DNA of 64,000 bases from Eumeta japonica (taxonomy: Eukaryota > Arthropoda > Insecta > Lepidoptera > Psychidae). The stretch is from NCBI GenBank assembly GCA_005406025.1, contig BGZK01001392.1:62001-126000 (forward strand). The letters run 5' to 3'. How positions within the stretch are numbered: position 1 is the first letter of the stretch; each line of letters starts with the position of its first letter. Both the position numbers and the translations under genes were made by a program. Shown here piece by piece: positions 1 to 9,886 of the stretch. The notes below the pieces were generated by a model. It saw nothing but the letters and a program-made list of their open reading frames with translations. It ran no database searches and was not told the DNA's origin.

Positions 1-347
1 AAATGAGCGTAAAGACGCTTTGCCTTCTCCCGGACCATTGGACCACTCAGGGGCATCCTTTTTTGGTTGCGGTCTTCGATCCATAATGACAACGCCACTT
101 CCATTTTTTCTACTGCTGGATCACGAACAATTTTAGCTGACAGTGAAGTTGAAGCTACAGATGACCTTATTTTATCTTCGGATTTTTTTATCGATCGTAC
201 AGTTGATTCGTTGACATTGAATGAGCGTGATATGGATGCAAATGACTCTCCAAGACGTAAACGATCAAGCATTTCTATTTTCACTTTAAGCGGTAACACA
301 GATTTTTTTCGTATCGAAACTCGTTTCTCATTTTTTTTAGTTGACAT
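1..347 (-). CDS. Tigger/pogo-type transposase, N-terminal part (cut by window edge)
   Basis: Reading leftwards from an ATG at 347, the frame stays open to base 1 (115 complete codons). It begins MSTKKNEKRVSIRKK. Residues about 16-55 form a first helix-turn-helix of the psq/CENP-B N-terminal type (key stretches KVKIEMLDRLRLGESF and FNVNESTVRSIKK). Residues about 84-115 look like the start of the CENP-B-type second DNA-binding domain (LSLWIEDRNQKR, then MVREKAKRLYAH). This order is typical of Tigger/pogo (Tc1-mariner superfamily) transposases; the DDE catalytic domain would lie outside the window. There is no stop or frameshift in the visible part, which is unusual among the decayed elements here. 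The start is the first ATG after an in-frame stop in the leader. An inverted terminal repeat at 772-837 fits the same element. A domesticated CENP-B-like gene is the alternative. Confidence 0.75.
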   Translation of the reverse strand, partial: MSTKKNEKRVSIRKKSVLPLKVKIEMLDRLRLGESFASISRSFNVNESTVRSIKKSEDKIRSSVASTSLSAKIVRDPAVEKMEVALSLWIEDRNQKRMPLSGPMVREKAKRLYAH

Positions 348-540
348 TATAAACTAGGAAGAGTGCAGTAGAGACGTGTTACTCGATCACTATTTTTGTA
401 ACGAATGTGAAAGACGAAACAATAAAACACGCAAAGCGGCTTTTACTATAAACGGAACAACAACATTTAAAAATATACTTTATTTTTGAGTTATAAGGTT
501 GCTTTCATTCTGTTTGTTTACATTCTCAAAAACCGATCGC

Positions 541-584
541 GGCGAAGGCGGCTTGTGTCAAAGGCGAAGGCGGCTTGTGTCAAA
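541..584. repeat. 22 bp perfect direct duplication
   Basis: Two back-to-back identical 22 bp units beginning ggcgaaggcggcttgtg. They lie in the untranslated leader of the Tigger element, so this is probably a local replication-slippage duplication within the transposon. Confidence 0.9.
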
Positions 585-839
585 GGCCTCGGCGATATCA
601 TTTAACAACATACTTTAGGCAAAGTTGTAATAAGATCTTTTTTACTTTTTTATAAGTCCATTTGACAAGGATATTGGGTTGGGTACCTATTGGAATAATT
701 TTATTATTATGTATGTACTTATTAAATCCGCGAATAAAAAAATTTTTAGTCCCGAATATAGGAATTGGGTCGCATTTTTTTAATCCGCGAATAGTGAAAA
801 CGCGAATAAAGGAAGCGCGAATAAGGAGGTTTTACTGTA

Positions 840-2400
840 TTGCAAATGGGGATTTTCATCAAAAACAGGAGGTGACACAACAGTGTTGTTAAACGAATGG
901 AGTTACAGCGGCGACTCTCGTAGCTTACGTGCACAGTGGGTTTACATGTATTCAGTGAATCAACAAGAAGTATTTAAAATTAAAAAGTCAATGTTACATT
1001 TTTGTATAGTTTTAATTATTTATTAGCGATTTTAGCGGCGGAGCAAAAACACCAGTTGCTAGAGCGGAATTGCATGCATTTAAGTATAACATCCTTTTGG
1101 TATTTAACATTAACATGCAGTTGATTTGACATAAGACGAAGTGTGCAAATTAAACTTTTTATTTTATAAATACAGTTATATATAATGAGTTACATTTTTT
1201 TACTCTTATTTATAGTATATAACGGGTATCTAAGAATTCTATTTATTACTTTCTAGTATATTTTTACGTTTTTCATAATTTACTCTAAATTAAATTTCTC
1301 AAGATCTACTATTGATTGAAGTATGTAGTTACCTAATAAAAAACACGTGTGGCACTCGGGGACTGCCGCGGTAAAGCTATTGCATAGTATTTTTTATCAA
1401 CTTATGCAATTATAATTATTTATTTATTTTATTTATACAGTATTTTTTTTCCTTTGTTTTTTTTTCTTTGATATTAATTCAAGTTACACTTTTTGAGCGT
1501 TGTGACCGATAAGAAAACAATTTTTTTTCTTTTATTAAATAAATGAGAAGTTAATATTGTTCAAAATATTTTTATTGTTTTACAATACATGTAGGTTATT
1601 CAGGAATATTTATCATTGAATATTATATATTGAATATATAATTTAATAAATGCATTTTGTTTATTCATATTTAAAACACTTTGTACACAAATTATACGAG
1701 TACAGACATTCACTGTTGTACTTAGATGATAAATAGCTATATACCTATATACTTTCTCACAAACAGCTCATTACGTATTCGTCCGATTTCGGAGCAGCTC
1801 GTCTCGATTCGTGCGAGCTTCGTAGAGTCGTACCATGAAGTAAATATAAAGAGGAGGTGCCCTAACGTCGAAACTCTAAGCAGGCATGAGTCAACAGATT
1901 GCGGGGCGAAGAGGGGGATTACGCATTAGCAGTAACGCCGATACAACCAATGCCACCTAGAGGCGAGTTGCTGAACTAAACAGACAAGCGTGATATTTCA
2001 AACAAGTCATTAAAAGTTCTGCTATTCATCGATAGATGGTAAAAAGTAAAAAGTATCACCACTGTGCCGGTCGGAGTGGGGAGTGTTAGGTTATTTTCGT
2101 TACGGAATTTCTGGATTCGGTCTCCACGCTCAAGGCCCGCGATAGAAGCTATGCAATAGCTTAACAGATATTTTTATTCATAAATTTTGTTGAATAAACT
2201 TCCCAATGGTTTTAGAAGACATTGTTGTTTAAAAGACCACGTATAAGAATGGAACAGAAGGGCACATCTTAATTGCGGGCGAATTAACAGACCAGTTTTT
2301 AACTTAAGTTAACTTATTCGCTCTGTACTTCAGAAAACATGAGCTGTCAGCCCCGGAGGTTAATGTCGCAATGGTAGCAACGGTCGTCAGCAGCTCCCGA
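840..2400. other. Intergenic, no gene recognised
   Basis: AT-rich sequence with homopolymer runs. Short open frames, for example at 1726-1929, show no family resemblance. A GC-richer patch at 2340-2430 is unassigned. No splice-site-framed exon of the local gene family was found here. Confidence 0.5.
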
Positions 2401-2552
2401 CCTCCATCGGGTCAGCGTGGGGGGCCCAGGGTATACTTTCAAATCTCTCAATCTGAATTAAGAAGATTGCAAACTTTTAAAATTCATTCCGTTTGACTGG
2501 ATTCCATAGTATCTGCTCGTTACGTAGCAATGTCGATTCGATCCATGGCAGA

Positions 2553-2990
2553 TTATTCCAGCACTACCCAGGCCTTGCCCACCAGAAGGGGTGATAAAGA
2601 CCGAGAATTATTATTAGATTTAAGAGGATTTGGGAATACAAGCCTCAGCAATAGGGTGATAGAACCTGACTCGACGAGCAGTTCGGGCGCCGCGCCGGCC
2701 TCGAAGCAGACGAGGCCACACCGGTCCGTTGCCACCTTCGGCAGTCCGTCGTCAGTTGCCGTGTCCACCGTCCGCGGAGGCGTCGCTGCATAAACGTTTC
2801 GAAACACGTCGACGTAGCTCGTGCCGCCTAGCGCACGGAGGTGTGTCCGCAGTAGCGCATTGCTAGCATGCATCTTCTCTTGTTTGTAACGATGCCATCC
2901 AGCAAGACGTTATTTTGACCTATCATTACCTTCGAAGGCGCCGACAACGCCGATCATATTGGACGTATGCATATTCGCCCCGTGCGCGAC
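2553..2990 (-). pseudogene. Possible Ty3/Gypsy gag relic
   Basis: On the minus strand a GC-rich, coding-looking frame runs from 2873 to 2553 (106 codons), and the sequence just upstream (about 2990-2880) continues in another frame with stops. The pieces resemble the start of an insect Gypsy capsid: an upstream G-x-F-E-G segment, then WHRYKQ, then LLRTHLRALGGTSYVDVF and NVYAATPP. These compare with the family pattern of F-x-G, W-x-x-Y-x-x-R, LLT-x-IG-x-x-Y and P-x-x-P. No protease, polymerase or LTR was seen nearby. The resemblance is short and from memory of the family pattern, so this is a weak call. A host exon on the minus strand is the alternative. Confidence 0.28.
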
Positions 2991-3201
2991 GGCAGCGCCA
3001 CTAAACGTATGAACTAAAGGAGGCTGTTTAAGGTGTTTTTAATACAAATTTGAATGAAACTTAGTGATAAGAAAAAATAAACACTGGTGTGAAAGAAACC
3101 TGTGCATGTTCAAAACAAATTACAAGTAATAATTATCCCTATTTTTATTTATACTAATTCACAAAAAAAAAAAATTCAATAAAAAGATAATTGAACTATT
3201 T

Positions 3202-3232
3202 TCTTATTGTATTTTATTGTATCTTATTGTAT
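3202..3232. repeat. Short tandem repeat, ~10 bp unit x3
   Basis: Three near-identical units of the form ttattgtatt in a row. A simple local expansion with no evident function. Confidence 0.7.
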
Positions 3233-3409
3233 TTCGATTTCTTGCCTTACTACTTAGGTTAAATAATGTCAAAGCATAACCAATGTTATATAGAATTGCA
3301 TTCGAACCACAAACATTTGCATCGAAGGCAAAAATTTCTTCTTCCCTGATCACTTAAGGTGTGCTGAGGAATAGGGACCATTCAGGTACAGCGAAAACAA
3401 CATTTGTGT

Positions 3410-4055
3410 AATATTTAAACCCCCCTCATCATCAACAAAAATGAGAAGAGCTCTTACACGCCTCCCCCCAACCCTATGCTTATCTAAACATTGATATATT
3501 TTTCGTTGTTATTCATGAGGAGCAATTATCTAGTGTACAAACAAAGAATTTAAAGTCTATAAAAGAATTTAAAGAATATTTAATATTTATTTAAGCACAT
3601 TATTATTTAAATATTACATTCTCAAACATATGAATTTTATTTATTTATTCTGTTACAATATATTAAAAATTTTGAAACCATTTCAACGGTTAAATATTAT
3701 ATACGCAAAGGGAAGATGCACAGTTGTTTAATTATTTTAACACCGATAAGCGACTCAAAGTGTACACAATATCTCTGTCTCACATTTTATAATACCATTT
3801 CACATTACCAGAGAAAAACCACCAATATATTATTATAAACAACCGCATGAGAGCGAGTAAACAATTAAGGGAATTTTTGAATATGCTTTTCTTTTTCTAG
3901 CATAGACAAGTAGGGGTGTCGTATGAATATCCTAAATTTTGCAGTAAAATCAGGTACTGAAAGTAAATAAATATAGCTGACGTAATCACCGTCTAGACTC
4001 CACGGTCACCACGTCATCGAAAGTAAACAGAGCGAAGACCCCCTTTGGTGTTCAA
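3410..4055. repeat. Dispersed repeat, copy 1 (partner at 14.27-16.45 kb)
   Basis: About 0.65 kb is recognisably the same as 14270-14700 plus 16250-16440. Shared landmarks in order are: a tttgcccc/cccctca-rich start, gttattcatg, ttatttaaatattacattct, gaagatgcacagttg, gcgac(t/c)caaagt, gacaagtag, ctaaattttgcag, and a CG-rich end near 4000. Copy 2 is interrupted by about 1.5 kb of other repeats. No coding frame is conserved, so this is probably a non-autonomous transposon family rather than a gene. Confidence 0.65.
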
Positions 4056-4984
4056 CTGTTCACGTAATACTTGAACGGTCTCACGTCGAAGTAATGACGA
4101 AGGTTATTTAATGTCACCAGATAAGCATCGGTTAATGCAACGCTAGATCGTTAAATGTGATTGAAAAATATGTTGCGAAATTTTTCAAAATTTATATATA
4201 AATAATATAATGTATTGCATTAGATAATTAAGTAGTTTGAGAATTACGTAATTAACAAAATTGTTTTTTTGTTTGCTAATCATGAGATGAATAGGTCGTA
4301 ATGTGTCTGATCTGCAATGTGATAGCTTTTTTCATTTTAATGCAGCCCCTTGTAAATGTTACAGATATCGAAGAATTTTTTAGCATCGAATAAGAATAAG
4401 AAAATTCACAATTAAAAAGAGTTGATTATTGAAAGTTTAAAGTATCTCAAAATGGATTTTTGAAAAATTGCAGTACAGAAATAATTGTTTATATAAAACT
4501 TATGAATTTTGTAATATCTATTATTGTCAGTTTTATTTTTAATATTGATATTAAATATATGGTTGTACCAGCTTTGGCCTTCTTACTACAGTAATTCATT
4601 TATTTTTTTGGTTAATCTTCTATTTGGCAACTGGACATTTCAGCTGATAACACAGCAGCTTTGGTGGGTCATTTTATTTCTAATTATTATTTTTAAAAAT
4701 ACATGAGTGTTCGATATTTCGAAAGCTTAAAACAACTTCTTAAAATGGGTAAACTTCCATAGCGAATGCTGGCGTCGATTCGGCTCTCCTCATAATAACT
4801 CCGCACGGAGCGAATAAAGAAATATCAATTGTAGATTGTTTACAGCTGCAGGGGAATTCACACAAGGTAGTACGTGTTTTTCATTTTACATTATGAATAA
4901 AAAACTACTTACTATAATTTACTGAAAAGTCCATTATTACTATTCATTTCCTAGTCTTAACGATATTTCTTTTACAAATCAACA

Positions 4985-5445
4985 CGACCAGGTCACTTAA
5001 GTAGTCCGGCGTATGCCACACGGGAAATTGAGGGTCATGAAGCGTCAGCGATGACGAATACGCGTCTACGGGCGACGCCGCCGTGGATAGTGGGCCGTAT
5101 GACTCCTCGGTAGACCGGCACTAGGCCGCTTCGTCTGAACCATAGTGTTATTAATAGTCACCAGACATCGGTCTACATCTATGTCACCATTGCGTCGATC
5201 GTTGTTTCATTCCATATCTACCGATCCGCAGTACGGCTCGGCGCGGCGTCGGGTGTACACGGGCGCTTCTGTCGGTTGTGCGTGAATGAAGTGAGTTAGC
5301 GATTTCATTAACGAATGTCAAATAACGGACGTGAATGTTCAACGAGAGTGCTTTGAGAGCACGTCGCACGGCCGTTAAGGGCATTTGACCGGAAATAGAA
5401 GGGCCGAGGGCGGCGCTTCTGCAGCAAGGTGACGAAAATCTGATA
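4985..5445. repeat. GC-rich duplicated block, copy 1 (partner at 41.95-42.37 kb)
   Basis: A CpG-rich island in AT-rich surroundings, similar to 41955-42370. Shared landmarks: ggcactaggccgcttcg versus ggcattaggcggttttc, then gtgttattaatagtcacca versus gtgttattaataagcacca, then cagtacggctcggcgcgg versus cagtccggttcggcgcgc. Frames open in one copy are not conserved in the other, so it is not protein-coding. It lies about 4.5 kb upstream of A1, and its partner lies about 6.4 kb upstream of A2. A regulatory or non-coding exon role is possible but unproven. Confidence 0.55.
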
Positions 5446-6404
5446 CAGCAACTTTTAAGATCAATAACACGTTATTTTAATTCGCAAAGGCTATGAAGGC
5501 TTAAAAAATACACAGTACATGCTTTTCAGAAAACTGATTTAGCAATTGTTGTATTTCAATGCTTACTTTCATTTAGAATCATAAGTTTTTAAATTATATA
5601 TCCAACATGCAGCTTTCATGACGTATGTTGCAGGCACGCGTCTAATTATGGATTTCTGCGAAATCCATAATTTCTCACACAACAGAATATATCCAATGAC
5701 GTCCTCGTCTCTTTAAAATAATGATCGTATTGTTCCTTATTGCCATTATTATTACTGATAATCTAGACAAACTGAGGCGCTCGGCCGTGTGAAATTACGA
5801 TTTTCAATTCACTAATTGTTTAAAATTGTTTAATAACTATTTACATTAAATATATTTTAATTTTTAATGAGTCAAGCTCTTTATACATGAGAATTAGAAC
5901 ATTATTTCTCGAAGTTCATCTCCGCAATTTAACAAAGTTGAATGTTTCAAATTGTCAGTTTCATACTTATTGAGAATTATTTTTAGAATATACGTATTTT
6001 TTTTAATTTCCCAAATCTTGCAAATTTCATTTAGTTCATTCAAACTGGAAGACAGGACACATTTATTTCTCTTGATTAGTATTAGAAACATGAAGGTTTT
6101 TTTTTTTTGTTTAACCGCTTACTCACACAAAAATAGAAAGTAAACTTTATTTTTCCGAATAGTTTCTATATTAGAGCATTTTATGAATTCTGAACAGTTC
6201 CCATTGTTTTCGTATGAACTGAAAGGTGGTTCATTACTTTGTTGTGTCAGATGTTTATCACCTCACTGCTAAGGTTCAATTTCCTGTACCTCTCCACAAT
6301 CATTATAATTTATACTGAAGGGTGGACGACGTAAAGTTCTTTAAATCGACCCAGTGCGCGTGGAGACTGCTAACGACTGTTGAAATCATATAGTGTCGAC
6401 AAGG

Positions 6405-6515
6405 TCCGGGATCAAAGCCTAACGCGCTTTTCGAGACACTATTTGCCCGTTATAGGGATTCGACCCTGTACCCTCCGGTTCGAAGGTTGCGCTTTCGACC
6501 ACTCGGCTATCACAG
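6405..6515 (-). repeat. tRNA-derived SINE head (Ser/Leu-like)
   Basis: On the minus strand the sequence contains an A-box-like stretch (gatagccgagtggtcgaaag, about 6514-6493) and a B-box-like stretch (gggtcgaatccc, about 6469-6455), spaced as in a tRNA with a long arm. The acceptor stem does not pair and there is no clean anticodon loop, so this is a tRNA-derived SINE head or tRNA pseudogene. Overlapping open frames in this stretch are incidental. Confidence 0.5.
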
Positions 6516-7009
6516 ATGTTAAGTGCATTCATTTACGATTCAGCGACCACGAGGCGGTCATACCGGACCATTATTACGTATTCAAATACACCAGGGAAAA
6601 TGTGCAAACTGAGCTATTTAGGCCGATTGGTATTTCCCAGTCCGCAAATAACTCGGGGTCGAGGCGCCGGATCGCTTTGAAGGAAATCCATAGTAAAGGA
6701 AAATTCATGTGAAATAGCGAGTCTTTTTCGACCGGTACTCGACAATAAACCGTTTTCGGTAGAAACAACTTATAGCCTAGTCGGGATCGCAAAATTTACT
6801 CAAAACGAAAGATCTAGCCAAATGTACAGTTTCAAACTATTTACAATAAAAAATTGAAATATAAGTACGCTTTCAATAGACTCGTGACGGGGATTTTTTT
6901 GAGCAGCAAAAGAACATTCGCATACATGTACGGCGGGCAAAATATAAAGTTCGTATTATTTCTGCTTCATTAAGGTCAAAAAAATTAATCTTTCGGTGCA
7001 TAGGACACA

Positions 7010-7905
7010 TACCGCACGTCCTAGATCATGCGTCTTTCCGCAAATATTCATGATCTCCTTTTTTTTTAGAACAACTTTTTCAAAGAAACAATAGTTCTTC
7101 AAGTAGCCGTTTCTGAGAAAATAGCTTAGAATGTTTTCGTGTAATGTACCAAGTATAAGCGTTAGTGCGATAATTAGTAACACGATGAGCCCGCTCACAC
7201 CGCCGTCACCTCGCAACGACGGGCGCCGACGCCCACCGTGCAGTTTGCCTTACGTGTGCGATTCAATGTCTACAAGGGTATGCACGTGAGCGCGCAGTTA
7301 ACGACCGGACGCACGGCTTTAGAGGTTTAGATATTTTGTTATACATATATTAACGTTTTCGAAATTAATATTGTGTGTGATTAATATTGAAGTATTTAAT
7401 AACAACGGCTTTCATTACTATCGAATATACAAACATGATTAATTGCGGAGTTTGCAGAGGTGGCATCGCTTTGCTCGAAAACTTTATAGTGAAACTACCC
7501 CAACAGTCGACAACCTGCGAGTCCACGAGTAATATTGCGTGCTGTTTATCGCTTATACGATAATTTTCCTATGTGTGGAAAATCGGAGACTATAATAATA
7601 CTGTCGGCAACCTTTACATAATTGACAACATTTGTAGGTAAGTGACTAGTTAAGTTGTTCAAAAATAATACATCGCATAGCCTGTTCGTTACGTGCTCGG
7701 GTGCGACGCGGGGCACGCGGAGTGTGAACGCCCGAGCACGTGACGTGTGGGCACTTCGTAGGGCTTTCTCTGTACTATATTTATATTAGTTATGAGCATA
7801 TTTTCAATGACATATTTTTGTTATAGTTACTTTGGCAAAGTTGTTCTAAATAGGAGGATAAAAATATTTGCGGAAAGATGCATGATCGATTCCATTCTGC
7901 ATACA
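7010..7905 (+). mobile_element. 0.9 kb inverted-repeat DNA transposon, copy 1
   Basis: The two ends are imperfect inverted repeats of about 60 bp. The left end has gatcatgcgtctttccg and caaatattcatgatctcc, then agaacaacttt. The right end, near 7830-7890, is its reverse complement (aaagttgttct ... cggaaagatgcatgatcg). Two more copies, at about 40.43-41.32 kb and 55.95-56.87 kb, share both ends and the interior. The interior holds the decayed version of a DUF4817-like mini-ORF (near 7400-7560), followed by a conserved donor-like gtaagtgactag at 7636 and an acceptor-like tttgttatag near 7825. This copy lacks the ATG (ACG in its place) and has shifted frame. An 11 bp-arm hairpin at 7691-7741 lies inside the putative intron. 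Confidence 0.65.
7691..7741. repeat. Hairpin, 11 bp GC-rich arms
   Basis: acgtgctcggg at 7691-7701 pairs with cccgagcacgt at 7731-7741. It sits at the same relative position in the 0.9 kb element as a different GC-rich hairpin in copy 2 (about 41108-41134). Confidence 0.8.
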
Positions 7906-8446
7906 CTTACACCACATGAAGTTCCCAAATAAAGCATCACGTGTTTAGTTTGTTATTGCTTCATCACCTGGTAATAGTTAAAAGCTCAAAGCACCAAACG
8001 GTAGTTTAGTCTCAGTCATCCCAGTGGATTAATAATGAATACGTGAGGTATTACTTCAAAAATACCCCTTCTTGGTGAGACTTAGTAAGATGCATACAGA
8101 TATCCTCCCTCTTACTTGATGCTTTCCACTTTCATAGTTTGTAATCATTTAAATTTATTCAACATTGGTAAGATATTGATAGGCACTCCCCATTCTTATC
8201 TCATGTAATTTCAGGATGATCTCCTCAGGGAGAGTTTTCATTGGATAAAAAGAATAACTAAAAAATTTAAAAAATGCCGACTACGGAAAAGTGAACTGAA
8301 AAGATGGAAACAAGATGATTTATAGAATCATCCAATCAAAAATGATACACATTTGCAGTCAGAGGCGTACATGTAGCAAAAGTAGCAGGATAAATGTAGA
8401 AATAACATGAATCTTATGCTTGCAAACATTTATCATATTTGGCTGA

Positions 8447-8749
8447 ATGGTTCTACATCATCTTATGCGTAGAGTTGGGTTTTTAAATTTTCTTTATTAT
8501 TTATTCCTTTTTAGTTCTGCTTTAAGAGCATTCCAGGCTTACTTTCTCGTCATTAGCTGTGTCGTTGCAATAATCGTGGTAAATTTATTTTATCAATATA
8601 TTGTTATCAATGAATTATTAATATTAAACCTTTTTTTTAATTTAGCGGCAGTTACTCGAACAGTAACTGCTGCTAAATTAACAAAAACAGTAGAAAAAAG
8701 CAGTAGAATTAGAGGTTTGTTACTTGAACTTAAGAATTGTATTGAATGA
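8447..8749 (+). other. Open frame of unknown nature, possible two-exon relic
   Basis: A 100-codon frame with strongly hydrophobic N-terminal two thirds and a polar end (KLTKTVEKSSRIRGLLLELK). Inside it, gtaaat at about 8579 and a pyrimidine-rich tract ending in ttag at about 8645 could bound a tiny intron of about 67 bp, which would leave a hydrophobic exon joined to the polar end. That arrangement is vaguely like the last exons of an insect chemoreceptor, but no diagnostic motif is visible. It may be chance in AT-rich DNA. Confidence 0.15.
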
Positions 8750-8837
8750 TACTATAACAATTATTTTGCACATTTATAAGATCTATTATACAATTGTATG
8801 AGAACTTGAAATGAACATGAAAAAACAACATGAAAAA

Positions 8838-8871
8838 TGAAAAATGTAATGGAGCTGCCATTACATTTTTT
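8838..8871. repeat. Hairpin
   Basis: aaaaatgtaatgg and ccattacattttt pair across a short loop. It is probably a decayed MITE core. Confidence 0.75.
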
Positions 8872-9268
8872 GGAAATTGAATTCAGTATAGTTGCTAACC
8901 AAATTTTAATTGTTATAGGATCTAAATTGTCATTCAGAATAGAAAACGACTAAATAACCTAAACATGATTTTCAAAAACCTATGCAATGATACCTCCCTT
9001 AACATAATTCGTCCATTTAATATGTTATGTCTTCAGTAACACTCACAAGATTAAGACAAATCAATTGATGCAACAATCATCAAAATCGGCTCACGCGTGT
9101 TGTCTCTAGAACGCCAATAAACAATTACCCGCCCTTGTGTCGCGCAGTCGATTAAAAATCCCACGTAATCCGGCCGAGTATCTTTCGTCTAAGAAGATGT
9201 GCTCCTTCTTCGCAATCGAACCGCAAACAGCGACCAGGTCTTCTTTTAGCGATCAGTGACTTAACAAA

Positions 9269-9311
9269 TATAAATTGCGTTCAAAGGAGAAGGGTTCTAG
9301 TCATTTCTCAG
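9269..9311 (+). promoter_or_regulatory. Candidate A1 promoter (distal): TATAAA plus initiator
   Basis: TATAAA at 9269-9274, with initiator-like TCATT (A at 9303) 34 bases on and TCAGT (A at 9310) 41 bases on. If used, a 5' untranslated intron would have to end at the acceptor at 9876-9877. I could not find a convincing donor, so this competes with the proximal candidate. Confidence 0.3.
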
Positions 9312-9693
9312 TCAGTTTTCGTGACAGTGATTTGGTTGACAACTTAAATATACACCTTCCATTTTTCATATAAATTTTCTTTGTTTCAAGCTCTTAGCCC
9401 CGTTTGTGGTAAAATATAGCATTATTGTGCAGTAGTTACCAGCATCCATGGGTGCGATAAACCTGTTTGGTACAAGTAACGGGTGAACGGAAGAAGACTG
9501 CAACATTCAAACACACAGGTGTGCGCGGGGAAACTGTATTGGTCCTTGATTCCTTATGAGCTATTTTTTCAATTTTTTTAAAACTATCATAGAGCGGACC
9601 GCGCGGTTTAACGTTTGTTTACAAAGAGGTATAAAATTCTCGTCAAATGTCGTACGTCGTATGGGGAAATATTGCTTACTGGCCACTACAAAG

Positions 9694-9726
9694 TATTTAT
9701 ACTATTTATAACGTTCGGTTCAGCAG
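9694..9726 (+). promoter_or_regulatory. Candidate A1 promoter (proximal): TATTTATA plus TTCAGC
   Basis: TATTTATA at 9694-9701 lies about 28 bases before an initiator-like ttcagc (A at 9722), 165 bases ahead of the A1 start codon. The same agtatttata stretch is present about 50 bases before the A2 start codon, in otherwise similar sequence, which favours real conservation. Confidence 0.35.
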
Positions 9727-9886
9727 ACATCGACAGTACAGCGCACGAAACTCTGTTGCTCTAAATTGGATGCGCATGCGCTGCGTTCTTATTTTGGGCC
9801 ATTGGAACGCTTTCCTGACCAACTTCACAGCGACAAAGTTTCGTGCGTTGTACTGAACTCATTTGTTTCCTTTCCAGTTCATTGCG

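Larger units (their letters stand above)
1..839 (-). mobile_element. Tigger/pogo DNA transposon, 5' end with terminal inverted repeat
   Basis: The element's outer end is at 837, followed by TA (838-839), the expected Tc1/mariner target duplication. Read on the minus strand the end starts CAGTAAAACCTCC and carries repeated TTCGCG motifs spaced about 14-18 bases apart (in + sense, cgcgaata at roughly 728-825), as in Tigger ends. The leader between the end and the transposase start includes a perfect 22 bp direct duplication at 541-562 and 563-584. The other end lies outside the window, so intactness cannot be judged. Confidence 0.7.

Noticed and set aside
6405..6515. Possible functional tRNA gene on the minus strand
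   Set aside because: Only A- and B-box-like parts are recognisable; no acceptor stem pairing and no clear anticodon loop. It is better seen as a SINE head.
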